Shown here one piece after another: positions 10,626 through 20,498 of a stretch of 23,005 bases of DNA (position 1 is the first letter of the stretch; each line of letters begins with the position of its first letter). This DNA is from Paulinella micropora. Taxonomy: Eukaryota > Cercozoa > Imbricatea > Euglyphida. Made by a program: the position numbers and the translations under genes. Under the pieces are notes generated by a model. It did not search any database and had not been told where the DNA came from. It was given only the letters and a program-made list of their open reading frames with translations. The stretch is from positions 422,223-445,227 of the forward strand of contig BJOX01000289.1 in NCBI GenBank assembly GCA_009731375.1, given 5' to 3'.

Positions 10626-10838
10626 GAGATGTCGCAAAGGAATGTAGTCCTTGCAAAGGAACGCAGTTTCACATCAAACAATAATTTGTGTACTGTGCAT
10701 GTGTCCGGGATGGGAATCACGGGTAGACTGTGTTCTGGAAAAAAGAAGAGGAGGAAGGACGTTGAAGAAAAAGGCCATCTAGGAATGGAGAGTGGGGAGG
10801 ATAAGGAAGAAGAGAAAGAAAAGGAAGCCGTTAGTTCA
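10626..10838. other. Low-copy island with a 73-codon open frame
   Basis: The island starts ATGAGATGTCGCAAAGG and ends in GTTAGTTCA before GATA resumes. An imperfect 17-bp tandem repeat (GCAAAGGAATGTAGTCC and GCAAAGGAACGCAGTTT) lies at its left end. A + strand frame (10629-10850) encodes 73 residues rich in K, E and R ([13 protein letters not shown]) but runs into the GATA array before its stop. It has no known domain, so I do not call it a gene. The entry GATAGATGAGATRTCG is shared with the dispersed repeat at 8271 and 21721. Confidence 0.55.
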
Positions 10839-10906
<68 letters not shown>

Positions 10907-10914
10907 GTAGATAG

Positions 10915-10967
<53 letters not shown>

Positions 10968-10985
10968 GATAGATATAGATACATA
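10839..10985. repeat. (GATA)n left arm of fold-back
   Basis: GATA units with a few GGTA, GAGATA and AAATA variants. It ends at the hairpin at 10986 and is complementary to the CTAT array on the other side. Confidence 0.96.
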
Positions 10986-11030
10986 GTGTCCACCTGTGTT
11001 TTCGCTGTTTAAGAAAACGCAGGTGGACAC
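10986..11030. repeat. Hairpin with 18-bp arms at GATA-to-CTAT switch
   Basis: The left arm GTGTCCACCTGTGTTTTC (10986-11003) pairs with GAAAACGCAGGTGGACAC (11013-11030) with a single G:T-type mismatch and a 9-nt loop (GCTGTTTAA). GATA lies to the left and CTAT to the right, so the inverted repeat extends through the arrays for more than 100 bp on each side. Confidence 0.97.
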
Positions 11031-11052
11031 ATCTATCTATCTATCTATCTAC

Positions 11053-11111
<59 letters not shown>

Positions 11112-11148
11112 CCTACCTACCTACCTACCTACCTACCTACCTACCTAA

Positions 11149-11209
<61 letters not shown>

Positions 11210-11238
11210 GATCGATCGATCCTTCTATCCATCTATCC

Positions 11239-11297
<59 letters not shown>

Positions 11298-11298
11298 C

Positions 11299-11365
<67 letters not shown>

Positions 11366-11384
11366 CTGGAGACGATCTCTGCCA
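11031..11384. repeat. CTAT array with CTAC and ATCG blocks
   Basis: CTAT units enclose a CTAC block (about 11110-11147) and a short ATCG block (11207-11221). Right arm of the fold-back centred on the 10986-11030 hairpin. Confidence 0.96.
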
Positions 11385-11433
11385 CTGGCAACTCAGTCTA
11401 GGGTTCAGATCTAACTATCTCCTNNNNNNNNNN
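11385..11433. other. Short low-copy spacer and 10-N gap
   Basis: The 39 bp CTGGAGACG...ATCTCCT are unique in this window and stop at a 10-N gap (11424-11433). Confidence 0.85.
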
Positions 11434-11471
11434 ATATCTATCTATCTATCTATTGTCTACCTGTATTTTCG

Positions 11472-11550
<79 letters not shown>
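11434..11550. repeat. CTAT array with embedded core
   Basis: CTAT units contain a truncated copy (11454-11473, TGTCTACCTGTATTTTCGTT) of the core found in the 10986 hairpin. A second, fuller copy begins just after this array. Confidence 0.95.
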
Positions 11551-11551
<1 letters not shown>

Positions 11552-11649
11552 TGTCTACCTGTATTTTCGTTGTTTAAGAACACCTTAACAGAGAGATGCA
11601 AAGCGCCTGGCAAGTGACCCCTTTCAAAGCCTGGACAGAGCATGTGTGA

Positions 11650-11652
<3 letters not shown>
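11552..11652. other. Core copy and low-copy tail
   Basis: The core TGTCTACCTGTATTTTCG then TTGTTTAAGAA occupies 11552-11580. A further 70 bp (CACCTTAACAGAGAGATGCAA and onwards to CATGTGTGAG) is unique here. This is the longest version of the core in the window and may show more of its parent element. Confidence 0.8.

Positions 11653-11728
<76 letters not shown>
11653..11728. repeat. (GA)n tract
   Basis: About 76 bp of pure GA, a mirror-symmetric purine tract able to form a triplex. It runs directly into the GTGA array. Confidence 0.97.
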
Positions 11729-11731
<3 letters not shown>

Positions 11732-14138
11732 GTGAGTGAGTGAATGCGAGAGTGAGAGAGTGAGAAGTGAGTGAAAAGTGAGTGAGAAGTGAGTGAGAAG
11801 TGAGTGAGAAGTGAGTGAGAAGTGAGTGAGTGAGTGAGGGAGTGAGTGAGTGAGTGAGTAAGTGAGAATGAGTGAATGAGTGAGTGAGTGAGTGAGTGAG
11901 TGAGTGAGAGAGAGAATGCGAGAGTGAGAGAGTGAGAAGTGAGTGAGTGAGTGAGTGAATGAGTGAGTGATAGTGAGTGAGTGAGTGAGAGAGTGAGAGA
12001 GTGAGTGAGAAGTGAGTGAGTGAGTGAGTGAAGAAGTGAGTGAGTGAATGAGTGAGTGAGTGAGTGAGTGAGATTGAGTTCGTACGAGTGAGAGAGTGAG
12101 AGAGTGAGAGTGACTGAGTGTGAAAGTGAGTGAGTGTGTGTGAGTGAGTTGTGTGAGTGTGTGTGTGCGAGTGTGTGCGAGTGAGTGAGTGATAGTGAGT
12201 GATAGTGAGTTAGTGATAGTGAGTGAGTGAGTGAGTGAGTGAGTGAGTGAGTGAGTGATAGTGAGTCAGTGAGCGAGTCCGTGAGTGAGTGAGTGAGTGA
12301 GTGAGTGTGTGTGAGTGTGTGTGCGAGTGATAGTGAGTGAGTGATAGTGAGTGAGTGATAGTGAGTGAGTGAGTGAGAGAATGCGAGAGTGAGAGAGTGA
12401 GAAGAGAGTGAGTCAGTGAGCGAGTGTGCGTGAGTGAGTGTGCGTGAGTGAGTGTGTGCGAGTGAATGAGTGATAGTGAATGAGAGTGACTGAGTGTGAA
12501 AGTGTGCGAGTCCGTGAGTGAGTGTGTGTGTGTGAGTGAGTGTGAGTGAGTGAGTGATAGTGAGTGAGAGTGACTGAGTGTGAAAGTGAGCGAGTCCGTG
12601 AGTGAGTGTGTGTGTGTGAGTGAGTGTGAGTGAGTGAGTGATAGTGAGTGAGAGTGAGTGAGTGTGAAAGTGAGCGAGTCCGTCAGTGAGTGTGTGTGTG
12701 TGAGTGAGTGTGAGTGAGTGAGTGATAGTGAGTGAGTGAGTGAGTGTGAAAGTGAGCGAGTCCGTGAGTGAGTGTGTGTGAGTGAGTGTGTGTGAGTGAG
12801 TGTGCGAGTGAGTGAGTGATAGTGAGTGAGTGATAGTGAGTGAGTGATAGTGAGTGAGTAAGTGAGTGAGTGAGTGAGTGAGTGATAGTGAGTCAGTGAT
12901 ATTGAGTGAGTGATAGTGAATGATAGTGAGTGATAGTGAGTGAGTGAGTGAGTGAGTGAGTGAGTGAGTGATAGTGAGTGAGTGATAGTGAGTGATATGG
13001 AGTGAGTGATAGTGAGTGAGTGATAGTGAGTGAGTGATAGTGAGTGAAGTGAGTGAGTGATAGTGAGTGAGTGAGTGAGTGATAGTGAGTGAAGTGAGTG
13101 AGTGATAGTGAGTGAGTGATAGCGAGTGAGTGATAGTGAGTGAGTGATAGTGAGTGAGTGAAGTGAGTGAGTGAAGTGAGTGAGTGATAATGAGTGATAG
13201 TGAGTGAGTGAGTGAGTGAGTGATAGTGAGTGAGTGAGTGAGTGATAGTGAGTGAGTGATAGTGAGTGAGTGAAGTGAGTGAGTGAAGTGATTGAGTGAA
13301 GTGAGTGAGTGAAGTGAGTGAGTGAAAGTGAGTGATAGTGAGTGAGTGAGTGAGTGAGTGATACTGAGTGATAGTGAGTGAGTGATAGTGAGTGAAGTGA
13401 GTGAGTGAAGTGAAGTGAGTGAAGTGAAGTGAGTGAGTGAAGTGAGTGAGTGAAGTGAGTGAGTGAAGTGAATGAGTGAAGTGAGTGAGTGAAGTGAGTG
13501 AGTGAAGTGAGTGAGTGAAGTGAGTGAGTGAAGTGAGTGAAGTGAGTGAGTGAGTGAGTGATAGTGAGTGAGTGAAGTGAGTGAGTGAAGTGAGTGAGTG
13601 AAGTGACTGAGTGAAGTGAGTGAGTGATAGCAAGTGACTGATAGTGAGTGATAGTGAGTGAGTGAGTGAGTGCGTGAGCGAAGTGAGTGATTGAGTGAGT
13701 GAGTGAGTGAAGTGAGTGAGTGAGTGATAATAGTGAGTGAGTAATAGTGAGTGAGTGATAGTGAGTGAGTGATGGTGAGTGAGTGATAGTGAGTGAGTGA
13801 CAGTGAGTGATAATAGTGAGTGATAATAGTGAGTGATAGCAAGTGAGTGATAGTGAGTGAGTGATAGTGAGTGAGTGATAGTGAGTGAGTGAGTGAGTGA
13901 GTGAGTGAGTGATAATAGTGAGTGAGTGATAGTGAGTGAGTGATAGTGAGTGAGTGATAGTGAGTGATAGTGAATGAGTGAGTGAGTGAGTGAGTGAGTG
14001 ATAGTGAGTGAGTGAGTGAGTGAGAGCGACTGAGTGATAGTGAGTGGGTGATAGTGAATGAGTGATAGTGAGTGAGTGATAGTGAGTGATAGTGAGTGAG
14101 TGAGTGATAGTGAGTGAGTGAGTGAGTGATTGTGATGT
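11728..14138. repeat. 2.4-kb GTGA array with nested higher-order repeats
   Basis: Built from GTGA, GTGATA, GTGAA and GTGTGTGT words. Between 12508 and about 12840 an 84-bp unit containing GCGAGTCCGTGAGTGAGTG recurs: GAGTCCGT starts at 12508, 12592, 12676 and 12758 (spacings 84, 84, 82), with a further isolated copy at 12265. From about 13030 to 13730, GAAGTGAGTGAGT units (13 bp and related) dominate. The minus strand is open for up to 764 codons (SLTH-type repeats) because TCAC repeats have no stop; this is not evidence for a gene. Confidence 0.95.
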
Positions 14139-14171
14139 GAATTCATCATTTGGCGTGTATATCTTCCACAT
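14139..14171. other. Axis between GTGA and TCAC arrays
   Basis: About 33 bp of unique sequence containing TGAATTCA and ATTTGGCGTGTATATC. To its left the array reads GTGA, to its right TCAC. Unlike 5283 and 10986 I see no long hairpin at the axis itself. Confidence 0.85.
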
Positions 14172-14953
14172 TCCACTCACTCACTATCACTCACTATCAC
14201 TCACTATCACACACTACCACTCACTATCACTCACTATCACTCACTATCACACACTACCACTCACTATCACTCACTATCACTCACTATCACTCTATCACTC
14301 ACTATCACTCACTATCACTCACTATCACTCACTATCACTCACTATCACTCACTATCACTCACTATCACTCACCATCACTCACTATCACTCACTATCACTC
14401 ACTATCACTCACTATCACTCACTATCACTCACTATCACTCACTATCACTCACTATCACTCACTATCACTCACTATCACTCACTCTCACTATCACTCGCTA
14501 TCACTCGCTATCACTCGCTATCACTCCCTATCACTCACTCACTCTCACTATCACTCGCTATCACTCGCTTTCACTCACTATCACTCACAATCACTCACTA
14601 TCACTCACTCACACTCACTCACACTCACTCACACTCACTCACACTCACTGACACTCACTGACACTCACTTACTTCACTCACTCACTCACTTCACTCACTC
14701 ACTCACTCACTCACTCACTCACTCACACTCACTCACTCACACTCACTCACTCACACTCACTCACTCACTCACTCACTCACTCACTCACTTCACTCACTCC
14801 CTTCACTCACTCACTCACTCACTCACTCACTCACTCACTTCACTCACTTCACTCACTTCACTCACTTCACTCACTCACTCACTCACTCACTCACTTCACT
14901 CACTCACTCACTTCACTCACTCACTCACTCACTCACTATCACTCACTCAATAT
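14172..14953. repeat. TCAC array, mostly 10-bp period
   Basis: To about 14480 the unit is CACTCACTAT (10 bp), with variants CACTCGCTAT, ACACTACC and one 2-bp-short unit near 14291. After about 14610 it becomes TCAC with CACACTCACT and TTCACTCAC units. It is complementary to the 11728-14138 array, giving an inverted arrangement of over 3 kb. Confidence 0.96.
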
Positions 14954-14959
14954 CACTCA

Positions 14960-15940
14960 GTCGTTCTAGTCTATTCTCTAAGCATTTTCACTGTACTGTA
15001 TGTATACTGAGAGTGTGTATTGCGTTTTGTTTGTTTGTTTGTTTGCTTAGTACCCTTTTCTTGTACGTCCAGTATATTCCAGTCTATTATGAAAGCATTT
15101 TCACTGTATTGTGTAAACTGATGTGTATTCTTTAGTGTTTGTTTGTTTGTTTCTTTGTTTGTTTGTTCTTTTACTACCCCTTTCTTTTACGTCCAGTACA
15201 TTCCAGTCTATTCTCAAAGCAATTTCACTGTATTGTGTGTAAACTGATGTGTGTTCTTCAGTGTTTGTTTGTTTGTTTGTTTGTTCTTTTATTACCCTTT
15301 TCTTTTACGTCCAGTACATTCCAGTCTATTTCTCAAAGCATTTTCACTGTATTGTGTGCAAACTGATGTGTGTTCTTTAGTGTTTGTTTGTTTGTTTCTT
15401 TGTTTGTTTGTTCTTTTACTACCCTTTTCTTTTACGTCCAGTACATTCCAGTCTTTTCTCAAAGCTTATGTTTGTTTGTTTGTTTGTTTTGTTTCTTTTA
15501 CTAATCTTTTCTCTTACCACCAGTACGTTCCAGTCTATTTCTCAAAGCTTATTAACTGTACTGTATGTATACTGAGAGTGTGTATTGCGTTTGTGTGTTT
15601 GTTGATCACCATTTTCTTTTACGTCCAGTATATTCTCAAACCATTTTCACTGTATTGTGTGTAAACTGATGTGAGTTCTTCAGTGTTTGTTAGTTTGCTT
15701 GTTTGTTTCTTTGTTTGTTTGTTCTTTTATTACCCTTTTCTTTTACGTCCAGTACATTCCAGTCTATTTCTCAAAGCATTTCCACTGTATTGTGTGTAAA
15801 CTGATGTGTGTTCTTTTTGTGTTTGTTTGTTTGTTTGTTTGTTTGTTTGGTGATGACCCTTTGCTCTTACGTCCAGTACGTTCCAGTCTATTCTCAAAGC
15901 TTCCTGACTGTACTGGCGGGCCAGGGCAGGATCCGCTGAA
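14960..15940 (+). repeat. Nine-copy satellite of about 124 bp
   Basis: Each unit contains TACGTCCAGTACATTCCAGT, then CTATTCTCAAAGCATTTTCA, CTGTATTGTGTGTAAACTGA, a variable GTTT run and CTTTTACTACCCTTTTCT. TACGTCCAG-type starts lie at 15064, 15188, 15306, 15433, 15525, 15620, 15744 and 15868 (spacings 124, 118, 127, 92, 95, 124, 124), with a truncated first unit from about 14962. The two short intervals come from units with internal deletions. First and sixth units share TACTGAGAGTGTGTATTGCGTTT, unlike the rest. The last copy runs into GGCGGGCCAGGGCAGG. Confidence 0.96.
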
Positions 15941-15948
15941 CACAAAGA

Positions 15949-15999
15949 AGAACAGAACAGAACAGAACAGAAAGAAAGAAAGAAAGAAGGAAAGAAGGA

Positions 16000-16031
<32 letters not shown>

Positions 16032-16063
16032 AAAAGAAAGAAAGAAAGAAAGAAAGAGAAAAA

Positions 16064-16095
<32 letters not shown>

Positions 16096-16105
16096 AAAAG
16101 AAAGA
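15949..16105. repeat. AGAAC then AAAG arrays
   Basis: About four AGAAC units lead into a long GAAA/AAAG purine tract with AAGG and AAAAAG variants. Confidence 0.96.
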
Positions 16106-16130
16106 GGTAGAGGCCGTGGAGTGTGCATGC

Positions 16131-16151
16131 TGTTCTCAAACAAAACACAGG

Positions 16152-16155
<4 letters not shown>
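16131..16155 (-). repeat. Reverse-strand copy of the CCACCTGT core
   Basis: TGTTCTCAAACAAAACACAG then GTGGA is the reverse complement of the core at 10986 and 11552, with a short deletion between AAACA and AAACACAG. It abuts a GA array. Confidence 0.8.
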
Positions 16156-16234
<79 letters not shown>

Positions 16235-16241
16235 AGAGAAA

Positions 16242-16296
<55 letters not shown>

Positions 16297-16313
16297 TGTG
16301 TGTGTGTGTGTGG

Positions 16314-16385
<72 letters not shown>

Positions 16386-16390
16386 TAGAG
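16156..16390. repeat. GA and TG alternating tracts
   Basis: Four GA tracts separated by TG tracts: TG at about 16242-16263, 16297-16318 and 16349-16362. The module (GA)n-AAAG-(TG)n-(GA)n is repeated with decreasing purity. Confidence 0.96.
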
Positions 16391-16410
16391 GTAGGTAGGT
16401 AGGTAGGTAG

Positions 16411-16680
16411 ATATGTTTAGTCTAGGAGCGTCGCATAGCCATACGGCCATAAGCGTCCTACCAGGAGGCATCCTCGGCTCAGGCCTGCCTTCGCCTTCCT
16501 GGCTCCCTCACAACCCATGGCCAGCGGAGGGATCCACTCACCAAGCACGAAGTGCAGGGTGAGTGCCTTTTATGGGCGAGCTCAAAGGAAAAAACACCCA
16601 ACGCCACAGCTACCCATGGTGCAGCCTTGCGAGGTAGCCGACGAGCATGTGGTGCAGTTTGCTCTAGGAGCGTTGGTCTA
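16411..16680. other. Low-copy island bounded by an 11-bp direct repeat
   Basis: TCTAGGAGCGT occurs at 16421-16431 and again at 16663-16673, enclosing 231 bp of medium-GC sequence. This may be a target-site duplication around an inserted element. Inside are an open frame starting ATGGCCAGCGGAGGG and no known domain. The left end resembles that of the island at 7508. Confidence 0.6.
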
Positions 16681-16684
16681 TCTA

Positions 16685-16773
<89 letters not shown>

Positions 16774-16818
16774 ATCTATCTAATATATCTAATCTATCTA
16801 ATCTATCTAATCTATCTA

Positions 16819-16877
<59 letters not shown>
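16678..16877. repeat. CTAT array with period-9 section
   Basis: CTAT units; from about 16772 to 16825 the unit is AATCTATCT (9 bp, about six copies), then CTAT again. Confidence 0.96.
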
Positions 16878-16879
<2 letters not shown>

Positions 16880-16942
16880 CATCGCCAACGTGCCGTCCCC
16901 TCGACATATTTTTCTTACATCGAAGGGAGGGGCGCCCTACAG
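16878..16942. other. 65-bp unique spacer at strand switch
   Basis: TCATCGCCAACGTGCCGTCC and onwards to GCGCCCTACAG separates CTAT (left) from GATA (right). Confidence 0.85.

Positions 16943-16996
<54 letters not shown>
16943..16996. repeat. Short (GATA)n array
   Basis: About 54 bp of GATA, then a 35-bp spacer (GATGATGGCTTGAGCATGG) before CTAT resumes in the opposite orientation. Confidence 0.95.
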
Positions 16997-16999
<3 letters not shown>

Positions 17000-17030
17000 G
17001 ATGATGGCTTGAGCATGGCCGTCTACATAT

Positions 17031-17980
<950 letters not shown>

Positions 17981-18032
17981 TGTCACTTCGCTTTGCTAGA
18001 GAAGCAGGACATCCAGCTTGGGCGACTGTTGC

Positions 18033-18056
18033 TTTTATCGGAGGTTACCGATAAAA
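18033..18056. repeat. Hairpin, 9-bp arms
   Basis: TTTTATCGG (18033-18041) and CCGATAAAA (18048-18056) are perfect inverted copies around AGGTTA. Confidence 0.85.
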
Positions 18057-18061
18057 CTACA

Positions 18062-18148
18062 TATGCGGCGCGCCAAGTTTGTCGTGTTTTGCGGGCTCGC
18101 CGGCCCGGCTCGCCCGCAAAACACGTCAAATTTGCGGCTAGCCGCATA
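18062..18148. repeat. Large imperfect palindrome, GC-rich centre
   Basis: The inner arms CGTGTTTTGCGGGC (18083-18096) and GCCCGCAAAACACG (18112-18125) are perfect; they extend outwards to 18075 and 18133 with two mismatches. Beyond a small internal loop the outer arms TATGCGG (18062-18068) and CCGCATA (18142-18148) pair again. The 15-nt loop is TCGCCGGCCCGGCTC. The structure resembles a short fold-back or MITE-like element, or a structured RNA. Confidence 0.9.
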
Positions 18149-18211
18149 ATATACTACTTTGAAGGTGGATAGGAGTGAGTATATGCCGATTGGCCCTAAC
18201 GCGCTGTTGAG
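18149..18211. other. Unique spacer before satellite
   Basis: Sequence from ATATACTACTTTGAAGG to GCGCTGTTGA with no gene; it leads into the first partial satellite unit (GATGGACTGAGGCA). Confidence 0.6.
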
Positions 18212-18330
18212 ATGGACTGAGGCATTTGATAAAATACATAAATGCATACATACATACTAGTAACTGCCTTTTGGTTTTGACGCATTGAGAAAGAGATGGA
18301 CTGAGGCATAGATAAGATACATACATATAG

Positions 18331-18378
<48 letters not shown>

Positions 18379-18429
18379 TACATGCATTTTGTTTTTGACG
18401 CATTGAGAAAGAGATGGACTGAGGCATAG

Positions 18430-18466
<37 letters not shown>

Positions 18467-18771
18467 TAGTACATGCCTTTTGGTTTTGACGCATTGAGAA
18501 AGAGATGGACAGAGGCATAGATAAAATACATAAATGCACATATATATATATAATACATATATATATATATATATATTAGTACCTTTTGGTTTTGACGCAT
18601 GGAGAAAGAGTTGGACTGAGGCATAGATAAAATACATAAATGCATATATATATATGTATATATTATATATATACCTATATACATACATATTAGTACACAT
18701 CTTTTGGTTTTGACGCATTGAGAAAGAGATCGACTGAGGCATAGATAAAATACGTACATACATACATATAT

Positions 18772-18817
<46 letters not shown>

Positions 18818-18897
18818 TATATGTATATTAGTACATGCCTTTTGGTTTTGACGCATTGAGAAAGAGATGGACTGAGGCATAGATAAAAAAACATAAA

Positions 18898-18943
<46 letters not shown>

Positions 18944-18980
18944 TACCTTTTGGTTTTGACGCATTGAGAAAGAGGTTTGG
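18212..18980 (+). repeat. Seven-copy satellite with TA-rich linkers
   Basis: Each unit has the core CCTTTTGGTTTTGACGCATT, then GAGAAAGAGATGGACTGAGG and CATAGATAAAATACATAAATG, followed by a variable (TA)n linker ending in TATTAGTACATG. TTTTGACGCAT starts at 18275, 18393, 18484, 18590, 18708, 18846 and 18954 (spacings 118, 91, 106, 118, 138, 108). Core differences are few; length differences lie in the TA linkers. The first unit has CATACATACATACTAGTAAC instead of TA linker. The last ends at GAGAAAGAGGTTTGGGTCG. Confidence 0.97.
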
Positions 18981-19002
18981 GTCGAGAAAGATGACAGCGA
19001 TT

Positions 19003-19454
<452 letters not shown>

Positions 19455-19467
19455 AAAAGGTACATAG

Positions 19468-19503
19468 TGGTGAGGCAACAGGTGGGGGTCAAAAGGCAGA
19501 AGT
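19468..19503 (+). repeat. Isolated homologue of the 31-bp minisatellite
   Basis: GTGAGGCAACAGGTGGGGGT then CAAAAGGCAGAAGTCAG resembles degenerate units of the array at 20589-20970, for example GTGAGGCAACAGGTGGCGAA at 20621. It is the spacer at the switch from GATA (left) to CTAT (right). Confidence 0.8.
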
Positions 19504-19527
19504 CAGCCCATAGGCCAGACACCAAGG

Positions 19528-19529
<2 letters not shown>

Positions 19530-19588
<59 letters not shown>

Positions 19589-19658
19589 GATCGATCGATC
19601 GATCGATCGATCTACCTACCTACCTACCTACCTACCTACCTACCTACCTATCTATCTA

Positions 19659-19727
<69 letters not shown>

Positions 19728-19743
19728 GTCTATCTATCTATCT
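19530..19743. repeat. CTAT array with ATCG and CTAC blocks
   Basis: CTAT, then (ATCG)6 at 19586-19612, then CTAC to about 19648, then CTAT again with one CTGT. ATCG is its own reverse complement, so this block marks a locally palindromic stretch. Confidence 0.97.
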
Positions 19744-20480
19744 AGTGCCACCGATACCAGAAACAAATACTTAGTTAATACCTACAACAACTAGAACGGA
19801 TATAGCGGTGACAAGGGTCCAATTACAAACTTACCATGAAATTTGGCATTCAGGACGCTCTCCTAACGCAAATATTTGCGTGAATTCCAACAAAAAAAAC
19901 TATACAAGCATCAAGATCGAGTTTGGGGCTAGCCACCCTGCCAATATGAGCTCCCAACTCCTCCTGGTTCCTACAAACCATGATTTATAGGGATGGGGGG
20001 TGCAAAAAAAGCTCTCCCCTTAAGGGTTCACAGAGGTTTAACCATGGACCTGCCGGCCCTCACCAAAGATTTTCCCGAATTTTGCGCATGCTTATTTTTC
20101 TTTGGGGATTTTTTTTTTTTTTTTTTTTCATGTTGATGTTTTTTTTGTGTCTGAACTCACGTGAACTCAAACGAAAATTTTGTGCCTTTGTTCCCGGTCT
20201 ACTGCCCTCTTATCAGCCCAAATGCCGTTTGTATTTTCTTGTATTTTCCACAACAATTGGATTGATATAGACCAAATAATGCACACAATGTGGGCGAATT
20301 TCCGTAAACTTTTTTAAGTTTCAGCTTTGCCCTAACGACTACTTTTCAAAAAAAAGTTTAGCCTGCCCTTCTGCTTTGCCACTTTTTCTGACATGAAGCA
20401 AAAAAAACTTTTCGCCTTAAATCAGCCTCAATGTGTTACAAACCTCTCCGCACCCTCAATTAGATCTTAGAATCCGTTAT
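19744..20480. other. Low-copy stretch, no recognised gene
   Basis: About 740 bp of mixed sequence. It contains the perfect 16-bp palindrome ACGCAAATATTTGCGT (19866-19881), a dispersed-repeat copy (19978-20107), a T-rich tract (20109-20146) and several A-rich runs. Open frames are short (up to 96 codons) and without domains. Confidence 0.6.
19978..20107 (+). repeat. Dispersed repeat family 2, copy 1
   Basis: From CCATGATTTATAG to CTTTGGGGA this matches 21305-21444 with scattered substitutions and a few small indels, including a 9-14 bp insertion near GATTTTGACAAAATTTCCC in the other copy. The shared frame reads MIYR, then D or N, GGCKKSS, P or H, LKGSQR, but later frame shifts make coding conservation unlikely. 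Confidence 0.93.
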
Positions 20481-20498
20481 TGAGGCCATAGTAGGCAA

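Noticed and set aside
10629-10850. 73-codon K/E-rich open frame as a gene
   Set aside because: It runs into the GATA array for its end, has no recognisable domain, and its composition follows the purine-rich DNA.
11548-14180. Long minus-strand open frames (up to 764 codons) of SLTH repeats
   Set aside because: TCAC repeats contain no stop codon in any frame, so long open frames are unavoidable; several frames are open at once and there is no non-repeat domain.
16156-16390. GAGA-factor binding region
   Set aside because: GA repeats are common here as simple sequence; nothing links them to a promoter.
18212-18980. CRISPR-like or tRNA-like cluster
   Set aside because: Linkers are (TA)n; the core shows no cloverleaf or A/B-box elements.
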